Shown here: positions 36,126 to 44,916 of the stretch, piece after piece
Layout: every line of letters begins with the position of its first letter
Position numbering within the stretch: the stretch's first letter is position 1
From: Chloroflexota bacterium
Lineage (GTDB): Bacteria > Chloroflexota > Anaerolineae > Aggregatilineales > J027
Direction of reading: 5' to 3'
Assembly: GCA_013112715.1 (NCBI GenBank)
Contig: JABFGB010000003.1
Span: 124,001-188,000, forward strand
Length of the DNA stretch: 64,000 nt
Program-made: the position numbers and the translations under genes
Notes under the pieces: model-generated
Databases searched by the model: none
What the model was told of the DNA's origin: nothing
What the model saw: the letters and a program-made list of their open reading frames with translations, nothing else

Positions 36126-36902
36126 ATGCGTGAATATACCTGTATCGTTGGATTCGACGAGCCTGAATCGGGCATTTTGCAACAACGCCTAGATATGCCC
36201 ATCATCGCCCATGACGTCTTGCCGGGGATAATGCTGAAAGATGGACAGTTATGGGTGGAGGGCGGACGCAGTGCGCGGATGCTGCCTGTCTCGAAAATGG
36301 TATTTCATGGCATTTTTGAAAATGACCTCGATTTTTTGACGGGTTTGGCCCTGTGGGGTGGGCCATGTTTACCTAACGCACGAGCCATGATGGACTGCCG
36401 CCTGAAATTGCCGTGTTTGATACGAGCGCTTGATTACACACGTTTTGGTACATCACCGCGCGGTTATGTTGGGCCATATGTGCGCTTTGATTCGGATACC
36501 GAACGGGTAGCGAAGTGGGGTAATTGGCATTGCGGGGAAAATAAAGCTCGTTTCACCGGGGTATGGTCAAGCGAAAACCCGGCCATCATTGAGCACTATC
36601 TCAAGGGGCAGGCAGTGCGTGTTGTAGTCATTGGAGATCGCTATTGGCAGATTCGGTTGGAGGGGGATGATTGGTTAAAGTCTATTCACCATGCCGACGC
36701 TGCATTGATGGAACTAGATGGGGAACTGCTAGATGATACCCTCAATGTGCGCGACGGGTTTGGGCTAGAAATCATGGCGAATGATTATATTGTAGCCGAG
36801 GATGGCACCAAACACCTGCTTGAAGTCAATCATATTCCCAACGTTACGCGCTTCTTAGAAATATGGGAGGCGTATTGCGATTATGTGGTGGAATGGATTT
36901 GA
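36126..36902 (+). CDS. RimK-like ATP-grasp protein
   Basis: 258 residues. The C-terminal half matches the ATP-grasp core: VGPYVRFDSD, GQAVRVVVIGDRYWQI (strand-turn-strand) and the metal-binding GLEIMANDYIV...LLEVNHIPNVTRF with Glu and Asn. The N-terminal pre-ATP-grasp region is shorter than in RimK. It would ligate an amine to a carboxylate with ATP, acceptor unknown. It follows sufT after a terminator and stands as a single gene. Confidence 0.72.
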   Translation: MREYTCIVGFDEPESGILQQRLDMPIIAHDVLPGIMLKDGQLWVEGGRSARMLPVSKMVFHGIFENDLDFLTGLALWGGPCLPNARAMMDCRLKLPCLIRALDYTRFGTSPRGYVGPYVRFDSDTERVAKWGNWHCGENKARFTGVWSSENPAIIEHYLKGQAVRVVVIGDRYWQIRLEGDDWLKSIHHADAALMELDGELLDDTLNVRDGFGLEIMANDYIVAEDGTKHLLEVNHIPNVTRFLEIWEAYCDYVVEWI

Positions 36903-37055
36903 CATGACGGCGAAAACTAGCCTTATAATAACCCTAAATTTGGGGCTGTAGATGGTTGTCAGAAATATGTTAGGATGTTTTAAAAGCTCTTAAATTGCGT
37001 TGAACAACAAAACAGAGGGCCTTATACTCCTCTTAATCAATAGAGGTATGATCGC

Positions 37056-38114
37056 GTGACATTATTTTCAACCAACATCATTAAATTAACAAGCCTAGCA
37101 GGGGCAGCGGGTTGTGCTGCCAAGTTGGGAGCAGGTGATCTATCGGAAGTCGCTTTTCCGTTGGGACGGCTTTTCGATAGTTCCGCCCATCCCAATTTAA
37201 TGGTGGGTTTGGCTGAACCCGATGATGCTGCGGTCTATAAACTGAACGACACGCAGGCGATTATCAGCACCACTGATTTTTTCCCACCTGTCGTAGATGA
37301 CCCTTATTGGTTTGGGGCCATTGCCGCCGCCAACGCCATGAGCGATGTGTATGCAATGGGTGGCGAAGTGTTAATGGCGATTAACCTATGTGCTTTTCCC
37401 GCCAGCCTTGACCTTGCCATTCTGGGTGAGATTTTGCGGGGTGGGGCAGAAAAAGTGCGTGAGGCCGGGGCCGTTATCGCAGGTGGACACACGATTATGG
37501 ATAACGAGCCAAAGTATGGCTTGGCGGTGACGGGTGTGGTGCATCCCGACCGTGTATTGACCAAAGGCGGGGCGGAACCCGGTGATGTGCTGATTTTGAC
37601 CAAACCACTCGGAGCAGGCGTGATTACGACGGCGCTTAAGCAAGGCAAAGCCCATGATAACCATGTGGAAAACGCCATGATGATCATGGCAACGCTTAAT
37701 CGTGCAGCGGCGTATGTGGCCCAACAAATTGGTGTTCATGCCATGACGGATGTGACTGGTTACAGCCTGTTGGGTCATGGGCGAGAAATGGCTCATCTGA
37801 GCGGGGTTAATCTGCATATCCACCCTGAATCTCTCCGGTGGATGGATGGTGTATGGGACTATGCGGAGCAGAACATTTTCCCCGGTGGGATGGGCCGCAA
37901 TCGTGGCTTTTATGGTAGATGGGTACAGTTTGCGGACAGCATTGATGAGACAACCCGCAAATTGTTGTTTGACCCACAAACGTCGGGCGGCTTGCTCATG
38001 GCGGTGGGAAGCGAACAGGCCGGTTTGTTGCTAAGGGCTTTAGCACAACAGGGGATCAATGGTCAGCGTATAGGAGCAGTGACAGAGGGTGATGGTCTGA
38101 TAGTCGTTGATTAG
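37056..38114 (+). CDS. selD: Selenide, water dikinase (selenophosphate synthetase)
   Basis: 352 residues. Catalytic Cys20 and Lys23 are seen in AGAAGCAAKLG; the second Cys of E. coli SelD is Ala. Metal-binding Asp clusters are in GLAEPDDAAVY and STTDFFPPVVDDP and the phosphate loop region GGHTIMDNEPKYGLAV is intact. It makes selenophosphate for selenocysteine or 2-selenouridine. The GTG start has AGAGG 9 bases upstream. No selA, selB, tRNA-Sec or mnmH lies in the window. Confidence 0.95.
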   Translation: MTLFSTNIIKLTSLAGAAGCAAKLGAGDLSEVAFPLGRLFDSSAHPNLMVGLAEPDDAAVYKLNDTQAIISTTDFFPPVVDDPYWFGAIAAANAMSDVYAMGGEVLMAINLCAFPASLDLAILGEILRGGAEKVREAGAVIAGGHTIMDNEPKYGLAVTGVVHPDRVLTKGGAEPGDVLILTKPLGAGVITTALKQGKAHDNHVENAMMIMATLNRAAAYVAQQIGVHAMTDVTGYSLLGHGREMAHLSGVNLHIHPESLRWMDGVWDYAEQNIFPGGMGRNRGFYGRWVQFADSIDETTRKLLFDPQTSGGLLMAVGSEQAGLLLRALAQQGINGQRIGAVTEGDGLIVVD

Positions 38115-38164
38115 GGTGCGCGTCTGTGGGATATGATAGGCGCTGCCAAAAAAGGGACGGGGCA

Positions 38165-38629
38165 ATGAATATACAAGAGCTTGGGATCGTCAACGAGATA
38201 TTTGTGACAAGCCGACCAGATGGAAACTCACTTATTGTTGGGGGAACCCTTTTGACCACCCCCAATGAGGATTCCAATAAATGGACCCGGGTTTTGAGCC
38301 ATCGCGCTGGTCAAATTTTATGGTATCGTCTAACACTGCTTCTGTTTCCAGAGCGTGCCTCGGAGGTGACAGCCCGTGTTTCTACTGCGCCGCTTCGCCC
38401 AACCGGAAGTTTACCGACTGTGACGACGCATGTTGAGGTAGCTGCGGGCAAGGATGATACGTATCACATTAAGGGCACGGCGGGTGACGATAGATGGATT
38501 GTAACGGTTAGTGGGATGGAAATTCGTCGGATGTGGGCTGCCCTAGATGTGGCGCTGTATCCGGCTGGTTGGGAAGGTGGGGAGCGAGATACTTCTCGAC
38601 TACCCAAACCACGTCAAAGTTATCAATAA
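38165..38629 (+). CDS. Unrecognised small protein downstream of selD
   Basis: 154 residues, predicted mostly beta strand (SLIVGGTLLTTP, TARVSTAPLRPTG, THVEVAAGKDDTYHIKGTAGDDRWIVTVSG). No signal peptide or family recognised. ATG 38165 follows GGACGGGG at 3-7 bases; the frame can extend to 38126. It lies 50 bases after selD, possibly the same transcript, and ends in a terminator. Confidence 0.65.
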   Translation: MNIQELGIVNEIFVTSRPDGNSLIVGGTLLTTPNEDSNKWTRVLSHRAGQILWYRLTLLLFPERASEVTARVSTAPLRPTGSLPTVTTHVEVAAGKDDTYHIKGTAGDDRWIVTVSGMEIRRMWAALDVALYPAGWEGGERDTSRLPKPRQSYQ

Positions 38630-38662
38630 TTATCAAATCTGGCCTTATAGGGTTTTCAAAAG

Positions 38663-38683
38663 ACGGGCTAAGGCTCGTTTTTT
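38663..38683 (+). terminator. Rho-independent terminator
   Basis: ACGGGC pairs with GCTCGT (one G-T) around TAAG, followed by TTTTTTG. It ends the selD-hypothetical transcript before the phosphoesterase gene. Confidence 0.75.
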
Positions 38684-38834
38684 GTTTGAATTTGTTCCAT
38701 AATTATTAGGAGGTTAAATCGTCAAAACCCTCACAATTCAATTTGTGCAAAGTGCTGATTGAATTGAGACGGGCTTGTACAAAATTCCAAAAATTAATTC
38801 TCCCCTATAGCCATGAAGTGAACTATAAACCATA

Positions 38835-39452
38835 ATGAAAATATTGGCAGTGAGTGATAATCGGCAACCACAGTTTCTAAATAGTGAGTTCTTGAAACAG
38901 CACTACGGCCATGTAGAAATTCTAATCAGTTGTGGCGACATGGATCCAGATTATTTAGATTTTATCGCGTCCATTTTGTCACTACCGCTGTATTATGTAA
39001 AAGGCAACCATGATCATCAATATACCTCTGAGACACCCGGCGGCATTGATCTCCATATGCGGACTGCCGAGTATAAAGGGGTGGTGATGGCAGGCCTGCA
39101 AGGGTCTATACGCTATAACAAAGGCGACTTGCAGTATTCAGAGTTTGAAATGACATCAAGAGTGCTCCGTATGCTGCCGGGGCTGCTGGCACGACGGATG
39201 GCAAAGGGTTATGGAGTTGATATTTTTGCAGCCCACAGTCCACCCCGCCATATCAATGATGGGAAAGATTATGCCCATCGGGGGTTCCGTGCTTTTCGAT
39301 GGTTAATTCGTTGGGGACAACCACGTTACTTAATTCATGGTCATGTTGATCTATACGATCAGCGTGCCCCCCGCGAAGCTCAATTTTTGAAGACGAGTGT
39401 CGTTAACATTAATCCAAGTCGAGTAATTACCATCGAGGACGAAGCGGTCTAG
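38835..39452 (+). CDS. Metallophosphoesterase
   Basis: 205 residues of the calcineurin-like superfamily. Metal ligands: Asp8 in VSDNRQP, Asp in SCGDMD, GNHDH (about 58-62), His in AAHSPP and HGHVD. The usual first His (DxH) is replaced, reading SDNR, as happens in some bacterial subfamilies. Substrate unknown. It is followed 13 bases later by the ParB-like gene and may form an operon with it. Confidence 0.88.
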   Translation: MKILAVSDNRQPQFLNSEFLKQHYGHVEILISCGDMDPDYLDFIASILSLPLYYVKGNHDHQYTSETPGGIDLHMRTAEYKGVVMAGLQGSIRYNKGDLQYSEFEMTSRVLRMLPGLLARRMAKGYGVDIFAAHSPPRHINDGKDYAHRGFRAFRWLIRWGQPRYLIHGHVDLYDQRAPREAQFLKTSVVNINPSRVITIEDEAV

Positions 39453-39465
39453 GAAGGTGAACCTA

Positions 39466-40335
39466 ATGAACGATATGGAAGCCCAAGATGCGGTGCTTAA
39501 TTCAGCCGCACAACGCGATTTCGCTGATGCGCGTATGAAGGCTTTTTGGCAGGGAATTTGGTCGCTAGTGAATCGCAAGCCGAATGAACTGCTCGATTTT
39601 GAGGAAGTCAAACAAAAATTGCGGCTCGAGGGCGGAGAACGCTGGCTCGGCCTACAAAATATTCCCCTCGACAAAATTGTGGGGAGTGTGGGGCGCTACA
39701 ACGACTTTACCCGTTCCTTCTTGCCACGCAAAAGTGTGGATGAAGATCGCTGGCGTCGGGTCAATGCGCTGGCACGCGGGGCCTACGGTCTGCCTCCCAT
39801 TGAAGCCTATAAGGTTGGTGATGTTTACTTTGTCATTGATGGCAATCATCGCGTATCGGTAGCTCGTCAATTAAAAGCTAAAACGATTGAAGGCTACGTG
39901 CGTGAGATTCCGACTCCAGTTTCAATTGACCCGGATGACACTCCGGAGGAGATTTTTCTTAAAGGGGCATATGCTGAGTTTCTGCGCCGAACGCGGTTAA
40001 ATTTGGTTCGACCCGATAGCGATGTGCTGTTGACTGAGCCGGGATACTATCCGCAAATTTTGGAGCATATTGACGCCCACCGCTATTTCAAAGGAATAGA
40101 TGAAGACCGGGAAGTTCCCTATGAAGAGGCCGTCGCCAGTTGGTACGACAACGTATACTTGCCAATGATTGAGGCCATCCGCAAATATGACCTGCTGCGC
40201 GAATTCCCTGACCGTACTGAAGCTGACCTGTATGTATGGTTAATTCGCCATCAGGGAGCACTGCGTGATAACTATGGCGGGGAATGGCTGTCGGCGGAAG
40301 AAACGGCCCGTGATTTCGCCGCCAAATTGTCATAA
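39466..40335 (+). CDS. Protein with ParB/sulfiredoxin-like nuclease fold
   Basis: 289 residues. The central segment PPIEAYKVGDVYFVIDGNHR with VSVARQLK and a following beta strand (EGYVREI) resembles the ParB N-terminal/Srx fold, including the GNHR motif. The flanks are helical and aromatic-rich. I cannot name a specific family. AGGAAGG lies 8 bases before ATG 39466. Such domains act as CTPase or DNA-binding modules, or in kinase-like partners, so function stays open. Confidence 0.7.
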   Translation: MNDMEAQDAVLNSAAQRDFADARMKAFWQGIWSLVNRKPNELLDFEEVKQKLRLEGGERWLGLQNIPLDKIVGSVGRYNDFTRSFLPRKSVDEDRWRRVNALARGAYGLPPIEAYKVGDVYFVIDGNHRVSVARQLKAKTIEGYVREIPTPVSIDPDDTPEEIFLKGAYAEFLRRTRLNLVRPDSDVLLTEPGYYPQILEHIDAHRYFKGIDEDREVPYEEAVASWYDNVYLPMIEAIRKYDLLREFPDRTEADLYVWLIRHQGALRDNYGGEWLSAEETARDFAAKLS

Positions 40336-40352
40336 GATTTCAAAATTGGGGG

Positions 40353-40381
40353 ATGACAATCCCTCGATATTGTGTTATATT
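40353..40381 (+). promoter_or_regulatory. Promoter of tRNA-His
   Basis: -35 ATGACA (5 of 6) at 40353-40358, 17 bases, extended -10 TGT-TATATT (40376-40381). It lies 12 bases before the tRNA, ideal for direct initiation. Confidence 0.72.
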
Positions 40382-40392
40382 AAACATCGCAT

Positions 40393-40466
40393 GGTGGATA
40401 TCGTCTAGCGGTTAAGACATCTCACTGTGGATGAGAGGAGCGTGGGTTCGAATCCCACTATCCACC
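40393..40466 (+). tRNA. tRNA-His (anticodon GTG)
   Basis: Cloverleaf with acceptor GTGGATA/TATCCAC, D arm GTCTAGCGGTTAAGAC, anticodon loop CTGTGGA and T arm GTGGGTTCGAATCCCAC. The extra G at 40393 opposite discriminator C is the hallmark of tRNA-His. CCA is not fully encoded (CCC). Confidence 0.96.
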
Positions 40467-40468
40467 CC

Positions 40469-40508
40469 AAAAAAAGGACCCTTCTACATGAGGGGTCTTT
40501 TTATTTTT
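40469..40508 (+). terminator. Terminator of tRNA-His
   Basis: GGACCC pairs with GGGGTC(T) around about 10 bases, with an A-run before and TTTTTATTTTT after. Standard tRNA terminator. Confidence 0.82.
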
Positions 40509-40516
40509 GTGACTGA

Positions 40517-41962
40517 TTATTCTGTCGGGCTAGTGGTATTGGCCGCTTCTGGCGCAACGGGTGGACGCACCTTGAGGCGGCGTTGGCGCTGACGCAATCG
40601 CAATCCAGCATTTGGACGCTGGGGTACACGAGCAAACGTTTTGATTGTGCCACTTGCACTGTGGGGCAAGGGTGGTTCAGTCGCTGCTAGCCAAGCATCT
40701 AATGGGGTCAGGCGCGGGGCCGTTTGTGCGGGTGAGGCGGTCACAACCACCTCTGTTATCGTTTCTGGCAAGGCGGAGGGAATAGGTGGTTCCGATTTTG
40801 CCGATTCTTCCTCTGAGGGTGGTTCGACAACGGGCCGACTCATGCCAAAGACTTCCCAAATACTCACTTCTCCGGTATCTAGCTTGCCTGTTGGTGGAGG
40901 CAAATCGGGTCGCGGCGGGTTCTCGCGTTCGACTTCTTCGGCAATTGGACGCAGCGGGGGTTTTGAGACTTTGGCAGTCGTAAAAGCCGCTTTCAATTCA
41001 TCCGATTTTGCAGGATCAACGGGCAGCGCTGTGGATTTGAGAGGTGGCGTCGGCTCAAAATCCTTCGTCGCAGGCGGTTCTTTGGATGCAGGAGGGGTGG
41101 GGGACTGCCCAACCACGACCGCTGGATTGGGCCGTGTATCCTCATTCTCTTCAGCAGGTGGCACACTCACAACGGGAATTTCTTGACTCTTGCGAGTGTT
41201 GGGTTTTTCCGTTGGCAGTGGCGTCATTAGCGCTTCAACGATAAAGGATGGCGGCGCTACTGGCCGGATGCTCGGTGTATCGTCGGGTTTGATTGGCGGC
41301 TCAACAATACCCAAGCTGTTACTGGTTGTTTGGGCTGGTTGTGTTGGTGTACTCGACTGAGGCGGGATAGGCGCTTCAACAATCGGTGTTCCCGAGGGTG
41401 TCTGCTGTTGGGCTATCAATTTTGCGCCATATTCCTGACGTGAATTCGCGTCCGGGCTAGGGCGCACGCCTACTTTTTCGCGGTAGTGCTCGTCAACCTT
41501 GACCCCCATACCCTCAATATAACGGCGTAATTGACGTAGGCTTTCGGCGGAGGCTTTTTCTAAGCGGCGGCGGCGACGGCGATTTCCCAATAATGTCCCG
41601 AATGGGCCGCGTGTCTCAAACGAAATTGTCCATTGCACGATTGTACCATCGGGGGTTGGCTGTAAACGCAGGCGGGCCGTGTAACTTTTGAACACATTCG
41701 CCCCATCTATCAGGCGATATTCATAACCCAGCCCATCATACCATGCGATGGTTTCTTCGATGATGTCTTTGCCCTTATTCGGGGTGATGCGGCGGCGCAT
41801 TCCCACGCCATCAGCACGGGTGCTGAGGAGAGACACCGCTTTACAATCCTGCCGCCAGCGGGGAAGTTGACTGTGATTGGCGATGACGCTCCATACAACT
41901 TGAATGGGCGCGGGGACTAAAATGCGCTGATCAATCAGCGTCACGGGAAAAATCCTATCCAA
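40517..41962 (-). CDS. SRPBCC-domain protein with long Pro-rich tail
   Basis: 481 residues. Residues 1-160 match a START/SRPBCC-type fold (DQRILVPAPIQVVWSVIANHSQLPRW, ETIAWYDGLGYEYRLIDG, VQWTISFETRGP). The next 300 residues are low-complexity, rich in Pro, Glu, Thr, Ser and Val, probably disordered, with a basic end (LRLRQRQRRLKVRP). The domain binds hydrophobic ligands or lipids. The tail suggests a scaffold role or envelope linkage. It overlaps no neighbours and lies 22 bases from the DUF3307 gene upstream. Confidence 0.78.
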   Translation of the reverse strand: MDRIFPVTLIDQRILVPAPIQVVWSVIANHSQLPRWRQDCKAVSLLSTRADGVGMRRRITPNKGKDIIEETIAWYDGLGYEYRLIDGANVFKSYTARLRLQPTPDGTIVQWTISFETRGPFGTLLGNRRRRRRLEKASAESLRQLRRYIEGMGVKVDEHYREKVGVRPSPDANSRQEYGAKLIAQQQTPSGTPIVEAPIPPQSSTPTQPAQTTSNSLGIVEPPIKPDDTPSIRPVAPPSFIVEALMTPLPTEKPNTRKSQEIPVVSVPPAEENEDTRPNPAVVVGQSPTPPASKEPPATKDFEPTPPLKSTALPVDPAKSDELKAAFTTAKVSKPPLRPIAEEVERENPPRPDLPPPTGKLDTGEVSIWEVFGMSRPVVEPPSEEESAKSEPPIPSALPETITEVVVTASPAQTAPRLTPLDAWLAATEPPLPHSASGTIKTFARVPQRPNAGLRLRQRQRRLKVRPPVAPEAANTTSPTE

Positions 41963-41983
41963 TAATTTCTTCTAAAACACCCT

Positions 41984-42670
41984 CTAAATATATCCTAAAA
42001 TCTTCCATAATCCCAACCCCAAAACAACACTCAGCAAAAAACCAGCGGCGACCTCGGTCATTTGACTGCGATTGTGCCAGATGGGTTGCCCCTCTTGTTT
42101 GGATTTCCACAGACGGGGGAGGAGGCATAACAGCGCAGGGATAATGGCAAGTGGGCCAAGCCCACCAACCAAGAACAAGATAGTCGTGCGCTCAATATAG
42201 CCCCACAAAGCCCAACGTTTTGTATAGGCCCGTAGACTGGGATAATTGGCAATGAGGGTAATTTCAAAGAACCGCGTAACCACGATAAATGAACTGGCAA
42301 AAATATAAAGGAATAGTTCGAAGTCACTAGGTTCAGGGTCAAGCCGATTACCCACAATCAGTTGGACAATCAAAATCCCGGCAAGGTGGAAAAGTTGATC
42401 TAAAAAATAGAACGCGACGCCGTTGGTGGGAAAACGTCGTGTGATGCGGATTTTGCCGGAGTCTTGCAGAATATGCTCAATCGACAGTAGGGTTATCGGA
42501 ATAAACACGGCATCCCAATGCCGATAGAGAACTATTAAGGATGTGACCCAGAAAGTCCCGCCATGTAAAATAAGGCCGGGCCAGCCTTTGGTTTTCATCC
42601 GAACGACCCAATTGGTTTGCAGCACATAATCGGTCAAGAGGTGGGTAAAAATCAGATGGGGAACCAACAC
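41984..42670 (-). CDS. DUF3307 membrane protein
   Basis: 228 residues, six or so transmembrane helices. It opens with LIFTHLLTDYVLQT, typical of DUF3307, followed by LHGGTFWVTSL and SIEHILQDSGK with conserved His/Asp. Function unknown. Divergent from the small membrane protein at 42828. Confidence 0.82.
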   Translation of the reverse strand: MLVPHLIFTHLLTDYVLQTNWVVRMKTKGWPGLILHGGTFWVTSLIVLYRHWDAVFIPITLLSIEHILQDSGKIRITRRFPTNGVAFYFLDQLFHLAGILIVQLIVGNRLDPEPSDFELFLYIFASSFIVVTRFFEITLIANYPSLRAYTKRWALWGYIERTTILFLVGGLGPLAIIPALLCLLPRLWKSKQEGQPIWHNRSQMTEVAAGFLLSVVLGLGLWKILGYI

Positions 42671-42827
42671 ATTCGTTGCTCCAAAGGTGACATAATAAAA
42701 TTGATCTATCTATTTAGTCGCTGGTGTGGCGGGTCTGTGCTACACTAAATCCGCATTGTACCATTAATTAACTTTCTGAGCCGCAGTCTTTTATGGGAAT
42801 ACCTGTTATCAAACAAGAGTCTAACCG

Positions 42828-43076
42828 ATGCCCGGTCCTTCCATTGTTTTTGGTTTTGTGATTGCCACCCTCTACGGTTCGCTTTTCCACTTTGTTACAG
42901 GAGGGGATGCGCGGCGATTGGCGGTGTTTCTATTAGCCAGTTGGATCGGTTTCGCATTGGGCCATATCACGGGTGATCTCTTGAATGTCAACTTTTTGGA
43001 TATTGGCTCGCTCAACATGTTGAATGCGACTCTTGGTTCTGTCGTGGCTCTTGTCGTGGCCCGATTCTTAACGTGA
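42828..43076 (+). CDS. Small three-helix membrane protein
   Basis: 82 residues: three hydrophobic helices (about 5-22, 30-48, 62-81) with a GGDARR loop. No known family. It is first of a plus-strand trio with short gaps (12 and 11 bases), all membrane-linked. Confidence 0.68.
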   Translation: MPGPSIVFGFVIATLYGSLFHFVTGGDARRLAVFLLASWIGFALGHITGDLLNVNFLDIGSLNMLNATLGSVVALVVARFLT

Positions 43077-43088
43077 TGGGGACAGTCT

Positions 43089-43652
43089 ATGCCTGAAAAC
43101 AATACTACCGCCAAAGCGGATGAAACCAACAATTCGACGCCCAACGGCGCTGATTCTGTATCCGAAGAATCTAAGGGATTTTTCAAGAATCGTGGATGGC
43201 AGTTTTATGTTATTTTGGGAATTGGTGGAGTCATTGCCATTCTGTTCATCATCTTGGTGATTGCAGGGATCATCGGATATGCATCTGGCAAAACATCCGA
43301 CACAGCATCGGCGGTTGCGATTGTCCGCGACCTGTTTATTATCCTGCTGACCCTTGAAGGTATTCTCATCGGGGTAGCGCTCATTGTGTTGATCGTTCAA
43401 CTCGCCAAGCTGGTCAATATTCTGCAAAATGAGATTCAACCAATTGTGGACAGCGCACAGGAAGCCGTTAGCACGGTCAAGGGTACGGCGGAATTTATGA
43501 GCAAAAACGTCACGACCCCGGCCATTAAAGCGAGCAGCTATCTTGCGGGGGCAAGAGCTTTTATACGCGAGATGAGGGCCATTAGCCGCTTGACCAAGCC
43601 AACCTCATCGAAAGCCGTTTCGCGTTCAGAGTCGGATCAGGACTCAAATTAG
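43089..43652 (+). CDS. Two-helix membrane protein with coiled tail
   Basis: 187 residues. An acidic Ser/Thr N-terminus, two transmembrane helices (about 37-61 and 76-103), then an amphipathic helix (LVNILQNEIQPIVDSAQEAV) as in DUF948-like stress proteins. No catalytic motif. Middle gene of the trio with a YtxH-like partner, which is typical of Gram-positive-type envelope stress pairs. Confidence 0.72.
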   Translation: MPENNTTAKADETNNSTPNGADSVSEESKGFFKNRGWQFYVILGIGGVIAILFIILVIAGIIGYASGKTSDTASAVAIVRDLFIILLTLEGILIGVALIVLIVQLAKLVNILQNEIQPIVDSAQEAVSTVKGTAEFMSKNVTTPAIKASSYLAGARAFIREMRAISRLTKPTSSKAVSRSESDQDSN

Positions 43653-43663
43653 GGGAGAGTCAC

Positions 43664-43972
43664 ATGGAAAATCAAGCACCTGTAAATCAGCCGAATGATA
43701 CGCCGACCTTTGTCTTGGGCATGATGATGGGGTTTGTGGTCGGCAGTGTCCTCGCCGTGTGGATGGCCCCGCGCAGTGGTAGAAAAACGCGCGACGAGAT
43801 ACGCCATAATGTCATTACCCTGCGTTTGCGGGCAGGTAATTCAGTGAAGCAGGTCGTCGAGAAGGTGCAGGGGGAGAGCGTCGAAGATTCGATTGAACAG
43901 GGCAAAGCCATCGCCCATCAGAAAAGGGCCACCTTAGCCGAGCAGGTCAATGGCAATAACAAAAAAGGATAA
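43664..43972 (+). CDS. YtxH-domain protein
   Basis: 102 residues. One N-terminal transmembrane helix with MMMGFVVGSVLAVWMAPRSGRKTRDEI, the YtxH signature (glycine-rich helix then APxSGxxxR), followed by a helical basic tail. Membrane-linked, often stress-induced; exact role unknown. Converges on the transcarbamoylase gene. Confidence 0.82.
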   Translation: MENQAPVNQPNDTPTFVLGMMMGFVVGSVLAVWMAPRSGRKTRDEIRHNVITLRLRAGNSVKQVVEKVQGESVEDSIEQGKAIAHQKRATLAEQVNGNNKKG

Positions 43973-43981
43973 CCCGTGTGG

Positions 43982-44890
43982 CTAACTAACTCTCCCTGCC
44001 AGCATTTCCATAATCGCGTTTTGGCTGTGGAGCAGATATTCTTTTGCGGCGTAGTTCTGGCATAATGGCGAGCGCATGGCCTCAGCAGAAACCTCTTCGC
44101 CACGTGTGACAGGTGGACAGGGCAAAAATAATGAATTCGCTTTTAGCTGGGAGAGATGATTTTCTGCAATTTGATACGGCAAGAATAGGACGCGAATTTG
44201 TTCTTTGGTGATGCTGTTATTAGGTTTCGGCCAACAATCGGTATAGACCAAATCGGCATCGGCAATAACTGATTCTAAATCCGTAGTACAGCTAATTGAT
44301 CCCATTGCTTGACTGTTCAATTCAGCAATCATACTTGGGTTGGCAAGGAATTTTTCTGGTGCAACCTGCGTCACCTGAATCGGGAAACGGGCGGCGGCCT
44401 CGAACCAACTCATCCCCAGATTGCTGACCTCACCCACGAATACCGCCTTTAACCCATCAAGACTGCCGCGATGACGCCGAATGAACTGCAAATCCCCCAT
44501 AATTTCACAAGGATGGCTGAAATTCGTGCGGGCATTAATTACAGGGATACGAGTATGTTCGGCAAGATACACCAAGTCTTCATGACGGGCCGCGCGAACA
44601 ACCAACAGCGTGAACCAGTTCTCCAAATAATAACCGATGTCCTCCAGCGGCTCCTGCACACCCAAGTCGCCGGGGATATAGGCGACTTGTCCACCCATTG
44701 CCCGCGCCCCAATCTCGAAGGCAAGGCGATTTCGAAAACCTTGCCCCAAAAACCACAGGCCAATTTGGTGATTGGACAGAGCCGGGGGCATTTGATTTTG
44801 TTTCCATAAGGTATGCAGCGCGTCAGCCCGATCCAGAATCTGGACGAGGTCTTGATGGGTATAGTCCAATAGGGAAATAAAATCTTTCAA
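43982..44890 (-). CDS. Aspartate/ornithine transcarbamoylase-family paralogue
   Basis: 302 residues with the two-domain transcarbamoylase fold. The carbamoyl-phosphate loop, normally STRTR, reads GFRNR (51-55) before LAFE; HPCQ reads HPCE in NFSHPCEIMGDL; and the C-terminal HCLPxxRGxEV reads PCPPVTRGEEV. The substitutions sit exactly in the substrate sites, so substrate or activity is probably changed. It is unlikely to be the main arcB/argF or pyrB enzyme. No arginine or pyrimidine genes adjoin it; nnr is next. Confidence 0.82.
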   Translation of the reverse strand: MKDFISLLDYTHQDLVQILDRADALHTLWKQNQMPPALSNHQIGLWFLGQGFRNRLAFEIGARAMGGQVAYIPGDLGVQEPLEDIGYYLENWFTLLVVRAARHEDLVYLAEHTRIPVINARTNFSHPCEIMGDLQFIRRHRGSLDGLKAVFVGEVSNLGMSWFEAAARFPIQVTQVAPEKFLANPSMIAELNSQAMGSISCTTDLESVIADADLVYTDCWPKPNNSITKEQIRVLFLPYQIAENHLSQLKANSLFLPCPPVTRGEEVSAEAMRSPLCQNYAAKEYLLHSQNAIMEMLAGRVS

Positions 44891-44916
44891 CCTTCGCCCC
44901 CTGCGAAAATGAATTA

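Noticed and set aside
41984-42670. DUF3307 gene as a prophage marker
   Set aside because: DUF3307 occurs in phages, but no other phage gene is present and the surroundings are ordinary chromosomal genes.
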